This document shows positions 1-13,300 of a stretch of DNA of 64,000 nucleotides, piece by piece. This DNA comes from Apostichopus japonicus. Its lineage: Eukaryota; Echinodermata; Holothuroidea; Aspidochirotida; Stichopodidae. Within the stretch, counting starts at the first letter, position 1; each line of letters begins with the position of its first letter. The notes beneath the pieces are model-generated. The model ran no database searches and was not told where the DNA came from. It was given only the letters and a program-made list of their open reading frames with translations. Position numbers and translations under genes: made by a program. The DNA lies in contig NC_092582.1 of the NCBI RefSeq assembly GCF_037975245.1, positions 7,605,001-7,669,000 of the forward strand, written 5' to 3'.

Positions 1-204
1 TGACTGAAGCAGTTTGTGTTTGCTGTGCCATGCACGCACAGTGTGTTCTACACATTGAATGTTTATATAGGGGGTTATTGTCTATACTTGTTCTACGTAG
101 TTCAAAATTAAGTGTAGATTGTGTTTGTCCATGATTCAACAGCAGTCATATATATAACTGCATGTGCAGATTTGGTAGAATGATATATCGATAGCTGAAG
201 TTGA

Positions 205-435
205 TTAGTTTTCAAAATGCCTGTCGAATTTCTGTATCTTATAATGGTCAATACCACATCCGCAGAGCACTTTGTATACTGTTAGTCTACACGAACATTT
301 GCGAAGTTGGTGATATTTTCTATAATGCATTTGGCAACGGCAATTGAGTGAACGATCCTCATCATAACAGTTGCGCTGGGGACATGTTTTTGTCTTTCTT
401 AATACATTTTTAAAGGTATGCTGTAATGGCCCCAA
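205..435 (-). other. Cys-rich open frame, possible terminal exon of unknown gene
   Basis: Minus-strand frame with nine cysteines in about 45 residues (CPQRNC, CRC, KCSC, CGCG) ending in a stop at 205. The composition is unlike random AT-rich sequence, but no acceptor could be fixed and no partner exon was found. Family not recognised. Confidence 0.25.
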
Positions 436-2430
436 CTATGCTAGATATTCAAATATAGTCTCCTTTGTTCAAAATATTTACACTGTTTTTTACACTGTTT
501 TTATTACAACCTTCGAGGAAGTTTTCCTCACTGGGACATTCAGTCATCTTGTGTGTTGAAAAATTCTTGCAATTATAATGAGCTATAGTTTGGGGCCTAT
601 ACTGACTACCTTTAAACTAGATAGGAAGGTCTTAGAAGATCTATGTTCACATTGTTGTTGATAAGGATGACATATTACCAAATTTATTTTTTACATTTAA
701 TTACCATTATAGTTTACCACTTTGCACTGGCAAACCGAACATCAAGCAAGGCTCTGCAAGACAATAATTAGGCTTCCAACGATACCATTAATGTTTTAGT
801 CACAAGCTCCTCCTTGGACCTCACATACTTGTGCAAATTATTTTAACTCCAATAGAAAGTGGTAATATTAGCTTATTATAATCACAAGAAAGATTAATTT
901 GAAAAGATTTTGAACTAACAGTTAAATAGTTAAAGAATAGACCGAAGTGTCCTTGAACATAAAAATTTCTGAAACTCCGACCCCGAATGACCAAACTTAT
1001 GATCACGTTTTGCATACATCCACACGTCCGTCCGTGGACTCAGGAAGAAGCGTTTCCAAACAATTTACTAAACCGACCCCTAAATGACCTTCGACATAAA
1101 ATTCCTGAGCACTTCCACATGTCTCTTCATCACAGGCCATCTCTTTGCAAGTTTCATTGAAGTTGTACAAGCAGGTCTTATCAATTGTGGACAGAGAGAT
1201 GAATTGAAATGCAAAAAATCAACTTGATTCTCATAAACAGCTACAATCACAATCTTGATTTGTATCATCCAAGCCAAAGACATCTTTCTACTACTGCAAA
1301 GCTGTTTTACTTGGTAGCGTGTCTCAATTTCTCATCTCATCCAGTTTGTACAAATCTAGGAAAGGAATGAACCAAAGTATTTAATGGTGTGTTAACGAAC
1401 TTGAATGGAAAGAAGTTTAATTAAAGATCACGATTCTTCACGGGTGTTTCCTCTGATCTTTTTCGACAAACAAGAAAATAGAGATGTAAGTGCACACAGC
1501 CTGTGTTAGTGAACTTGACATATCAATTGCATAATAGGCGAAGGTCAAATGTGTAAATGTGCATTACACGATACTCGCTTGCAGCAAAATGAGTCAATAG
1601 CGTTATTTGAAGCACTTAGCCTACAGACCAACCAAAGGGTGTGATATTGGCCCAACATTGTGTTAAATTGTTATTTTACGGTAGATAAAGGTAGGAGCAC
1701 TGAAAGTACTCTGTCAAAGCAATTTTCTCTTCGTTTTAGACAATTTGTTTCCATGCTTAGCAAAGTCCTGTTGTTTCTGGCTGACATCTCAGTAAATAAA
1801 TTGTTCAATTTCCTTAATTTCCTTACAGATCTAAACTGGTTCCACTTCACCATTAATCAGTGGGCCATCAGCAATTCTATGTAGATTGAACATAAATCTA
1901 AAAAATGAAACTTACTTGTTTTACATCTATGAATGATTGCAAGGATGCACCCTTGCACCCTTCGATGTTGAAATTCCCCAACAAAACAGAGTTAAAAGAG
2001 AAAATGCCAAGTTCATCTGCAACAAAAGATTTGTGAAATTGCTAAAATTTGATACAGTAAAATAGCATTCACTTAAAGTTTACATCTTCTCCCAACCCCC
2101 CCCCCCCTTTCTGAGATAACCAATGTGTCTCACTGCTCTATGACAACAATTTTAAAAAGGACTGACACTTACTGGAGGCCATGGTGACAATCTACACGTT
2201 ATGATGATCACTCGAGCCTGCTTGGACTGGAAGGAACAAAAATGCGACCAGACGAAGGCATGATGTACCCCTAACACGTAGCATATTGAGACATCATCTA
2301 CACGTGAACAACTGTCCTATGGCGATTGTATAGCTTCGACACGAGGGATAGATGACCTAATCACTGCAACTGCCTGTAGCAGATCGGTAATAGCTGGAAA
2401 TGACACTTCCCATGCCTTGTAAGTTGCATC
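436..2430. other. Intergenic, no gene recognised
   Basis: AT-rich unique sequence. Only short random frames; a C run at 2096-2107. Confidence 0.6.
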
Positions 2431-2439
2431 TAAGCATTT

Positions 2440-2632
2440 TCTATTTCGAATTTACTAGCGACATCATAAAAAAATATATGCTCGGGGGGGGGGGGGCGGC
2501 GGTCGCCCCATTCCCGAAATGCGTCATGTTCCCCGACGACTCGGTCGAGTTCGGGACCAGCCACAGTTGGTTTCATAGCACAATTGTTTAAGGCGTCCGT
2601 ACACACACACGCGTTATGATAGACCATATATA

Positions 2633-2692
<60 letters not shown>

Positions 2693-5041
2693 ATAGATAC
2701 ATTAGTGAGAGAGGAAAAATGGAAACGTCAAAAATGGAGTTGTCGGTGTAAGGGGTAGAGTGAGGCGCACGCCCCTTCCGAAATCCTCGATCCGTCACTG
2801 GCTACACGGCCATGTGTATATAATAGGATTCAGTGGCGGAGATTTCTTGTCAGAAGTGGGGGGGGGGGGGGTTGCAGGCCATTGATGAAATAACAAGTCA
2901 TAACTGCTGGCTCACTATCTAAGTGGAGCGCCACCATAAGTTGGGGCGAAGTGCACAAGAATTTTTTGGCAAATATTGCCTCCCAGATTGCAGTAAATGG
3001 CACTGCCCAGGCCTTGAAAAGCTGCATTTAACCAGGGGCGTATGCAGGATTTTCTAACCCGGGGGCGCGTATTACTATCTAAGCGGAGCGCCACCATTGG
3101 TTGGCGCGCAGCGTACAAGCAAATTTCTGGTTTTGGTATACCCCCAGATCACCGGAAATGCCACTTCTCGGGCTTGAAACTGACCAACCATATATGTACA
3201 CTTTTGCCTGAGAACCAAGTTTTTTCCAAATACTTTTTTCTCATCTATAACCTTTTTGAAGATTGTCATCAGTCACACATCATGTTCGACTTCATCACAT
3301 ATCCTGTGGATCATTGCTTTTGTAGGTGATTCTTCATCTCGGCCCACAATATCCGTCAGCCCCACTGTTCAGAATTTGAAAATTCACAATTCTCGTGAAT
3401 AAATTCACTTCAAAACATACCCATAATGTTGCACAAAATATCATCTATGGACAACCGATATAGAAAAACCTCCTTCAAACCCTAACAGACGGGTCAAAGT
3501 TGCACGATTATGATGAAGTATGATGAAGAATGTTGGTTAGGGAAATTTCGAAAATTCAGAGAGCTACTAAAAAATTTCGTTGAAGGAAATAAAAATATAC
3601 CAGATATTTCCGAAACCGAACACTACACACATCGACAGTTTTGAGCACGGGCGCAGATCAGTCTTGGATAATGGTGGGGACGCGTGTCTGTTCTATGACA
3701 CTATCTAAGCGGAGCGCGACCATGGGTTCGCGCGTAGCGTACGATTTTTTGGGCAAAATCCTCCCAGATCGCCGGAAATAACACTTCCCAGACCTAATGA
3801 TGCTCCTAAACCTCCTTAAGTTTTAGATCTCATGGCTTAGAAATTTAGTTTGGAGAAATACATGGGCGTCTGCAGAAAGAAAATCAGGGACAAATAATCC
3901 AAGTAGACTTTTGTATATACGATGGGTCTGGGGTCCTCTCCCAGAAAACAAATATACAGGTAGATTGCCGCAAATGCGATTTCCGTCCTATATTTAACAA
4001 CTGTGGATAAAATACAATAAAATGAGAACTGCTGCATGTGATTTGCACGATGCTGGATCAAACTGCGCTAAAGTTCAATACAGGGGAACTTGAAATGCAG
4101 CTATTGGTCAAGACAAATTGGTGGGGCCACGGTATATCATGTCCCCACTACTAAAAAAGTTGGTGGGGACGCGTCCCGCTGTCCTCACCAGGATCTGCGC
4201 CCATGGTTTGGAGGCTGTTTATCGTGGAACGCCATTTTCAAGCTCACTGATATGATGTGATATCTGCTGTTTGCTTTACAAATTCGAATAATTTTGTCGC
4301 TGTTCCTCTTTCTCTTCCCGTTTTCTTGCCGTATTTTCTACTCCATCCTTTTCTCCTTTTCTCTCTTTCTTCTTTTTCTTTTCCTTCCTTCACCTTGTTG
4401 AAGTTGGTAAGTGTATACAGTTCCAAAGCTATTCAACAGCAACAAAACGTTATTTTGTGTATGTCTGTTGTGGGGTGAAGTTAGCGCTATGAGCTACAAG
4501 TTCCAATGGGCAAGGTGGGGGAAAGGGGCTAGAAATAATGTGTGGGTCAATTCTAACTCGGTTTTCGGTCGTTAATTGTTGATGTAGCCTACCAGGTAAA
4601 AGGTTGAAATGACTTTAACAATTTCAAATTTAATAATTTGATTTATTATGCCATTTGGAACACATAACATAGGCTATAAAAGAACATTACTGGCAAAAAC
4701 AAGGGGGGTTGATTGTGTGGGCCAACCCCCCTCTTCAAAAAGTGGGGGGGGGGTTAAAACCCCCCCAACCCCCCCTGTTTCTCCGCCACTGATAGGATTC
4801 AGCTCTGTAATGATGTCACAGCTGTTCCTCTTTCTCTTATGCAGGTGTCTTGGCGTTTATCTTCTACTCCCTCATTTTCTCCTTTTTCTTTCCTTCTTCT
4901 TTTTCTTTTCCCTTCCTTCCTCCCTCCTCCTCTTTTTCCCACTCTTTTCCCCCTCTTTTTTCCTTTTTCCTTCCCTGTTTTTTCTTTCACCTTTCTCTTA
5001 CCTGGGGGCGCGCCCCCAACGCCCCCCTGGATACGCGCCTG
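2440..5041. repeat. Repeat family 2, copy A, interrupted
   Basis: TA microsatellite, the block gcgcacgccccttccgaaat, a polypyrimidine tract and a terminus cctggatacgcgcctg. Split by the element at 2831-4791; related to 30323-30885 and 34340-34921. Confidence 0.7.
2831..4791. mobile_element. hAT-like non-autonomous element, copy A
   Basis: 1961 bp with termini CAGTGGCGGAGA and TCTCCGCCACTG and a perfect 8-bp target duplication ataggatt (2823-2830, 4792-4799). No transposase ORF; internal G runs and repeated ctatctaagcggagcgccacc motifs. Nested in a second repeat whose uninterrupted form lies at 34640-34730. Confidence 0.9.
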
Positions 5042-7265
5042 CTTGGGGTACATAGTGAAAAAAATAAGTTACTCGCTTGAGTGTTCCCAATTAAATTCTT
5101 GCCCAGCAACGAATTAATAATGTAACGCAATAATTATCTTCAAGACAACCGACTTGCTGAATGTTTTGCGGTATTTATGATGCCTATAGCAAGTTGGGGT
5201 CATAATGTACGTAGCTTTATCATCCATAAGCTATTCCTTTAGAGGGGAATGGCGATACACACATGACAATTACAAAGTTACTATTAATCTTTGCGATACA
5301 TTAGCCATCGACATGTTATTTCATGTTCATTTTATCAGTTTGGGCATAGTCTATACATATCACGTTAATGTCAACTCTAACGATGACTCAATCAAAATAG
5401 AAGAGTTGCGAGTATAGTTGGTGAACATTGTTATGTGAATTTATTAGTGTAGGAATATCATCGTTATCATGCTTTGGTACTAACGGTTCCTTGTTCTAGA
5501 ATTCCACCATAGAATTTATGTATTCGCCGATATTTTCCACTCCCAGTGTAACTTGTCGCTGATTAAAATATTAACGTTGGTCTGATCGACAAGGACTCGA
5601 TCGGGGTAAATATGTACAGTGTTGCATTGTTTTACAGTCATTTTCAAGCATAAGCCAGTCGATGGAATATTGTTGCCGATCCATTCTTAGTAATTTAGGC
5701 TAAGTTGCTTTACAGTAGTTGGTTCCTCGGTACCCGAGTGTTCTTAAAAGTAAAGTACCAGTTCCGCTACGTGGGGACACGGTCCAACAGTATTCATGAG
5801 TCACTGTAGCCTAACGTAAGGCTTTTCGTTAGTTTTAGCCTAAGAGATAACAACCAAAGGCTTGCAAAAGGAAAGCAAAACAAATACGCACAATTATGCA
5901 GCATCCATCAATTTTTTGCATTGGTTTCTAGACTTCTCTTTCTTTTCTGACCTAATTTAGGCCTAGGCAAGGCCTATTAATAAACCTAGGGCTACTGTAC
6001 GTAGCTGATTATTATACTATTACTATAGTCTAGGTTTAAGTTAGTCTAACCTTAGGTGCAACATTAGGCTTAAATTAGGCAAAGTATCAACTGCTTCTGT
6101 GGTCAAATTATGGAATCGGGAAGAAATATTCATATCCTTGTTACAATACAAAAATGATGGAAAAATGTGACTGGATATGAAGAAAGACAAGTGTTGTAAA
6201 TTAGGTATTGACACTTACATACTACCAAAAGTTCAGTCTACATAATTTTATTTTTACTAATGACACTTCCAAAGTTCTATTAAACTTTTGAAAGAATTGT
6301 TATTGTTCTTTGCACACTAAATGCAATGTTGTGGATCAGGTGCATGCTGAAAGGAAAATGGCTTCAGTTACATTTTGGCCTATGCACTTTCTTGTTCACT
6401 AATTTTCTACTAGGGTTCAACATAAAATGTACCCTTTAGAAATGGAATCATTAATTAAATAAGCTTAAGGCAATATTTGCATCTCGTTTCCTCCTGGTTC
6501 ACATTTATATTGTAGAACATTCCATCCCTTTAACACATCACATCGTAATGACTACCACAATATTTACTTCCACTAATGGAGGATCCATAGTTTCATCTAA
6601 TTTACATCAGAATGCAAAAATTTGGAAGTTCAAGTGGGTAATTATATTACAATTTGCAAGTATTTGATTACCAAATGCACTACTATGAGGAATTTACTTG
6701 GAAATGTGCAAAGGTTTTTTAGTTGAAAGGTTGAAGTGTACCATACATATAACATGCACATGAAATGTCACTACCAATAAGAGGCAAGTCTATAAGGCAT
6801 GCATATAATCAATGATATTTGTTTAACATCAATCGTGCTGTTTATTAGAACAACTGTTATTGTGTTATGCCGTTCATTTAATTTGAAGTATCGGGAATGA
6901 AAATATGAAGTTTGTTAATTTGACTGAAGATATCAATAAATGGAGAAAAAAGAAAGAAGATATTTGCTTAACATAGGACAGTAAAGCAATCATGCAACTA
7001 TTTTATCCTCTAATCAGATAATAATTAACAAAATCCATTATTACTAGGCACTATCATTTGCGAAAATGCCGTCTAAGTCAAGTTGTACTGTTAGCCAAAG
7101 AAGACAACGATTTCTCACTCCTTGTCAAGAAATTTGAAGGTTTTATTGTGTATGTGGTCTTTGGTATTATAGTTTGATATTTGCTGAAGTTATATAAAAA
7201 TGAAATATTTCTTGTTTATCCTTTCATACAGATAACAAAAACGTGGGATACTTTCCTTGCAGAGG
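5042..7265. other. Upstream region of USP33, probable promoter and 5' UTR exon(s)
   Basis: No coding exon recognised. The USP33 start codon lies 4 nt after an acceptor, so at least one non-coding exon must fall here or further left. A motif ttcctttagaggggaatggcg at 5234 resembles one at 37001. Confidence 0.5.
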
Positions 7266-7343
7266 ATGGCTGCAAATGCAACTTGTCCCCATATAGGGAG
7301 GGTCCAGTCTTACTATGATGATGCAGTGAAGGAACGATCACAG
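7266..7343 (+). CDS. USP33: USP33 coding exon 1 (residues 1-26)
   Basis: Starts [14 protein letters not shown] supplies the first zinc ligands of the UBP finger. The acceptor ends ttgcag at 7262, three bases before the ATG, and the donor is CAG|gtaaag (phase 0). The non-coding part of this exon is only 3 nt, so transcription starts in an upstream exon I could not place. Confidence 0.85.
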
Positions 7344-10300
7344 GTAAAGTGCAAAGAAATACCGTACTTCCAACTGCACATACAGAGTACTGTACTACCC
7401 AACATGAAATCGTAGATGCGACTAACGAGAAGACTTGCCAGTCCCTTTTATGTAAATGAGTCTCACTGAGTCTCTTCTGTTTCACAGAATATGGGATTAA
7501 ACGATTCAAAGTCACTTAAAGATTTTACAGATATGAAGTAAACATATATATGGCAGGGAATAATGTAGTGTTAAAATTTTGTATTTAACAGTTTGGAAGG
7601 TTCTGAAATTTGAATACTATGGTTCCTTTTTATAAGCAATTTGACCATTTTGTGTAGCATTATGATAGCATTGTGATACCAGATAAATTGTATAACTTAC
7701 CTGTATGGCCGTATCATCAAAAAATTAAGCGCAACTCCTCTCTGTTCACAGTTTATATACCAATGGATTTATGCTTAAATAGACATAACAAATGCAGAAA
7801 TTCAAAAAGAAATATAAAGCACAGAGCAAATAAAAAGAAAGATGTAGGTTAAACTCCAATCCTGATAGCTTGTTCCATTGTTAAGATAGATAAGTTTGAA
7901 TTTTGTTTCTTAACTTGAAATTATTGCTTTAATAGTTGAGGTCACTTGATCACAATTTACCAATTATGTAAAGCTGTATCTCATCATACAGTCTTATATC
8001 TTCACAATGATTTCTTAATTTATATTTTTTTTTAAGGAAACAGAAGCACATGTTGGAGTAGAACTTGTTTGACATCACAGAATATTGCATCAAAGTAAAT
8101 GTTAAACTGCGGTGTATCATATCTCAACAACAGGGTAAATTATGAATCTGGGAATTTGATTGATGTACTTTGATTTACAAGGCTCTGTATAGTATTATAT
8201 TCTTTTAAATCTTAGACTTTGCTAATCCTTTAGTAAAGGCAGATAACAGGCGGTCTGGAACTTGGTTCTGGTTCTGATTTATTATGTACTTTTGTACATG
8301 TTCTCTGCATCAATTAAATGGCCATCAAATTGAACTAGCATTATCATAGTCAGATTTCTTCAATAGCTTGTCAGGTAAGGAATGAGGAAGGTGTGGTCTT
8401 AGGGGGTCTCCATGCATTGTCTCTCCTGACCTGTATTAACCTTGTGAATGATACAGGGAATTAGTTGCTGCTTCTTTAACTGTTTCTTTTTTATCCTTTC
8501 AAAGGGTGCCTGTGATTCCTGTCTTGCAAAAGGACCAAATTTTTGGCTCTGTCTAGAGGTATGAACAAGAAATTTATTATCTGTTGTTGTAATTGCAAAA
8601 CAAATTCCTATTTGGTACATTATCCACTGAGTACATTGCTGATGCAAAATTCATTGGGTATTTTTTTTTTTTATCAGAAACACCACACAATTGCTATAGA
8701 ATTTAATACAACTGCTTCTTGTGTATACTTGTTGTATGACAGTTAAGAGTGGAGTGCTCATAGATAGTTTGTCAAGCAATATATTAGTGGTTGTGATCAT
8801 TGGATAAACAGCAAATGATCACAAAATGAAGGTTTTTCATATCAAAACCTCCTAATCAACTGCCATGATGGTTGCATACAGTGCCTTGGCCTCCTGGTTC
8901 AATCTTGAAAACACGAAAGCTGAGAAGTTTGCATATTTCCAGATAAACTGTGTCAATGCCTTGATGATGTCATTGTTATCTGATCATGATGCTGTTCTTG
9001 AGTAGCATAGAAGTACATTATTAGTTAATCATTACTTAATCAAACATCATTGAAATCAATTTGTGTCTCTGTGTTACATCCCCGTCAGGTACATTGTGGA
9101 TATGTCGGCTGTGGGGAATCAGCTGAGGATCACAGTTCTCAGCATTCAGAGGTAGGTATTATTATTATTATTTTACCAAATTTATATAGCGCTCTTTTCA
9201 TGCTTAAGCATGTTAAAGAGCGCTTTACAATGACAAAACCCTTAAAATATGAATATGAATATGAAGAATAAAATTGACACAGCTTAAATATTAATATAAA
9301 AAAAATATATATATAAGCGAAGGAATACTTTTAAAAATAATGTAGATTTACAGTGAAATTCCTAAAAAGAAAAAAGTGAGTTTTAAGTAAATTTAAGTAA
9401 CAAAATGACAAAATCCCTTAAAATGTGAATACGAAAATTAATATAAAAATATATATGTATCTATAAGGAAAATGTTTTGAAAACCAATATAGATTTACAG
9501 TGAAATTCCTAAAAAAGAAAAATGTGAGTTTTAAGTAAATTGAAGTAACATATATATATATATATTTTATAAATACATTTAAAAAAAGGTTGCACGGTAG
9601 AAGAGAATGATTGTTTGTCAAAATATAGAAAAAGAGAAAGAAACAAACCCCACTCCTTTTGTGGGCACAAAGTGTGGTAAATTATCAGCACATTGTACAT
9701 ATATGTAGCAGGACACCATAATTTTGTTACATTATCATGTTTGATTTATTATCTTTTTATTCATTTGCATTTTCAGTCCTCTACACGGTTGCTTTAATAT
9801 TTAGAAATAGCCCAAATATTTCAATTATTGAGAGGTCAATACATAAAAAAATGAGTTAAAAAAAAAAAAAAATGGTTGTTGAATGTCGCTTTCCATGTTG
9901 CTATGAAAGACAACTTATCAAGTTCTTTTCCAGAAGTAGCTAAAAGTGCATCTGGTAGAAGCATTGTCTGTGCCTTTAAATAGCAACCGTATCTCTAGCT
10001 CATCTGGTGGAAGCATTGTCTGTGCCCCTAAATAGCAACTGTACCTCCGGCACCACGATGGGGTATAAAATTAGATTCTATTTGTGAAGTATCTGCCTAA
10101 ATAGCCATTCTCTCTAAATGCATTAATACTTGAATCCTCCTCCTGGAATTGATCATAATGTAATTCATCATTGTCACAGCTATCCAGGCATCCAGTGGCT
10201 ATTAACCTCAAATCCCGACGAGCATGGTGCAGCAAATGCGATAAAGAGGTCTTTCCGAACGCTATCCTGAATCGAAAGATGGAGGCTCTAGTCAAAACCA

Positions 10301-13300
10301 GGAAGGTTACAGAAGAGGTCCACGAGAGGGTCTTCTCACAAGAGATCATTCGTAATCCAAGGTAGAGTTCGTAACCTTGCTGTTGTCAAACCCTGTGTAA
10401 GGAAAATGCCTTCAAATTATACTCAGGTCTCTAGTTGAAATATTGCTTAACATATATATATATAGTATATATATCTTATATGTATATATAAAGTAGGAGG
10501 CATTTGTCCTTTGACCTCTTTAAGTTTATCAATTTAGTCATATTTTTAACTAGATAATATTTGGTAATATGTAACTATTGCATATCTATTCAATAATCGT
10601 CCCTGTATTCATAGCGCAAAGTCACTTTTGGCTTCATTCAACACATGACCTTTCATTCTAAAGGTCTCCAAGGCATAAGATTCCAATGACTTTTGACCTT
10701 AGTTACCATGGTAACCACATTCATTAATAATTCTTGACATACCCATTACCTGTGAAGGTTGCAAGTCAATTGAATGTTTCCACTTAGAGTTAAAGCAAAA
10801 AGTCACTTTTGCTTAATTTGACCTTTGTTCTATATATGTGCAAGACACAAGCTCATTTCATTGTGCACCTACCTGCCAAGTTTGAAGAATATTGTCTATG
10901 TGATTAATTGAGAATGTTCAATTTCCATAAGCTCTGCTCATATTAGCGTGGTGGCCGATTGGCTAAGGCATCGGACTTGTGATCCAAGGATTACAGGTTC
11001 GAGTCCTGGCCAGATCATTGAATTGTGTTCTTGGGCAAGGCACTTTATCTCCATTGCCTCTCTTCACCTAGGTGTATAAAATGGGGACTCGCGAGGTAAC
11101 TTGTAAATATAGTTGCGTGGCTGCACCCTATGGGTTGTCCCCCGGGGGACACGTGGTTGGGGTGAACTGTGGTGCCCCAGGAGAGATTGTTTGAATTGTG
11201 CACACTTTGGTGTGTAGGTGTGACAAGTTACCAATGACCAGGGTTAAGTTGTTAAGTCGTGTGAGAGGGCCTTGGCCTTGAACAAGACTGTAAACCTAAA
11301 ATAATAATGATAATAATATTAATTTCTATGTTCTATTAATGAGAGATAGCACCCTTAATATTTGTTGTTTTTGATCAGATGCTCATCTATGAACAGACCG
11401 TCTCCAGTTACAGAAGCCCTAGATGAATACCTACAGGATGAGAGAAATGTTAGAGGTAAATGGAACTAACATGAATGTAATGACATTGTATCATCCCCGT
11501 GAAGAGCCAACAATGTATTTGTAAAGCCATGAATCCAGTATTACCCAAAAGTTGGCCTAACTTTGTTACTGTCTTTAACCACTCAAATTAGTAAAGAGAC
11601 GTTATGTAATGTTAGTTGTTTTTTGTTTGCAGATTGTTGCAATAAATTTCATAACATACGGAGCTAGGTGTTACTATTCAATGTTTTGAAAGCAAATAGT
11701 ATACAAATAATGAATGGTTATGAGTGCAATAGTGCAAATATTTCATGAGTTGAAAGATGGAATGTCCCATTCAACGAGGCACAGCCTCGTTGAATGGAAC
11801 AAATTACCACTTTCAACGAATGAAATATTTGCACTATTGCAGGAATGGAAACCATTCATTATTTGTTTTATACAACATATTATATTAAGATGGGTAAAAT
11901 GCACTCATGCATCAGATTGTTTTGAACAGACAGGTTTCTCTGCTCTGTTACCATTGGAAAAAGTGCTACCAAAAAAGTATAACCCATGGTTCTATTTCAT
12001 AGAGTGGAATAGAGTGGATTTTGCATGCAATCAACGAGCAATTGACCAATCAAATGACCAGAATACAATTAGGTGTTGTATAATAACACATACTCGATAC
12101 TAAGGTCTTCTGTACTATAACCCTCTCATATCAGTGTTACTTAAGTTATGAGGATAATTTTCACCTAGTCATTTCTAAGATGCCCTAGAAGATCCAAGCA
12201 CACATATAAGAGACATTGTGCATTCTTACAGGTGTCATGAATTAGTTTGGACCCTCCCTGCTTTAAACAAAGTCATCCATTCAACAACTGTCTTAGTTTT
12301 TCAGGTAACGTTATATATTTTTCTTGTAGAAACGGAATGGTTATGACATTTGTTACATTGATAAAGCTTACTAAGTATTATAAACAATATTTGGAATTCC
12401 AGGTCTGACAGGAATGAGGAATCTTGGCAATACCTGTTACCTGAATGCTGGCATACAAGCCTTGTCAAACTGGTGAGTAAATAACTGTTACCTGAATGCT
12501 GGCATACAAGCCTTGTCAAACTGGTGAGTAAATAACTGTGACTTTAATGCTGGCATACAAGCCTTGTCAAACTGGTGAGTAAATAACTGTGACTTTAATG
12601 CTGGCATACAAGCCTTGTCAAACTGGTGAGTAAATAACTGTGACTTTAATGCTGGCATACAAGCCTTGTCAAACTGGTGAGTAAATAACTGTTACTTTAA
12701 TGCTGGCATACAAGCCTTGTCAAACTGGTGAGTAAATAACTGTTACCTGAATGCTGGCATACAAGCCTTGTTAAATTGGTGAGTGAATAACCGTTACTTG
12801 AAAGTTGAAAGAGTGTACCTTACTAATGTGATACTAAACTCTCATACCATCGATATAAGCGTTAAAAGTTTGTTAATTTTTTGTTATTTCCGCTTTGCAA
12901 GTTGCAAACAAATAGAAAAAAACGATCTGAATAAAATAGTGGAAATCATATTTTAATGACTTATTTCGAGCAAATTGACCATTTTACAAAGCATAGTAGA
13001 TTGTAGTTGGATCCATATCAAACTAAATTGAGTATCACTGGTAGATTTAGAAGACAAAAAGTTGTTGTTCTTGTTTGACAGAAATCTTCATGTTCTGTTT
13101 TTTTTTTTTTTTTGTGCATCTTTTCATACTTCCAGCCCACCTTTCACCCACTTTTTCCTTGAGTGCGATAATTTCATCTTCACCAATAAAAAGCCATACA
13201 TTGCACAAATCTACAAGCGGCTGGTGCAAGACGTATGGGGCAGAAAAAGGTATTGCTAATACTGCTTTTAACTGAGGGTTTTGAAGGGATAGTACAAGGG

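Noticed and set aside
4648-5055. 135-codon frame, and similar ones at 34583-34951 and 30180-30581
   Set aside because: They are composed of a polypyrimidine or polypurine tract of repeat family 2, which gives Phe/Ser/Leu- or Lys/Glu-rich frames by composition.
10946-11020. Functional tRNA gene
   Set aside because: A and B boxes are present but there is no paired acceptor stem, and the unit continues into a SINE body and tail.
11714-12103. 129-codon open frame
   Set aside because: It starts inside a palindromic MITE and shows no recognisable domain.
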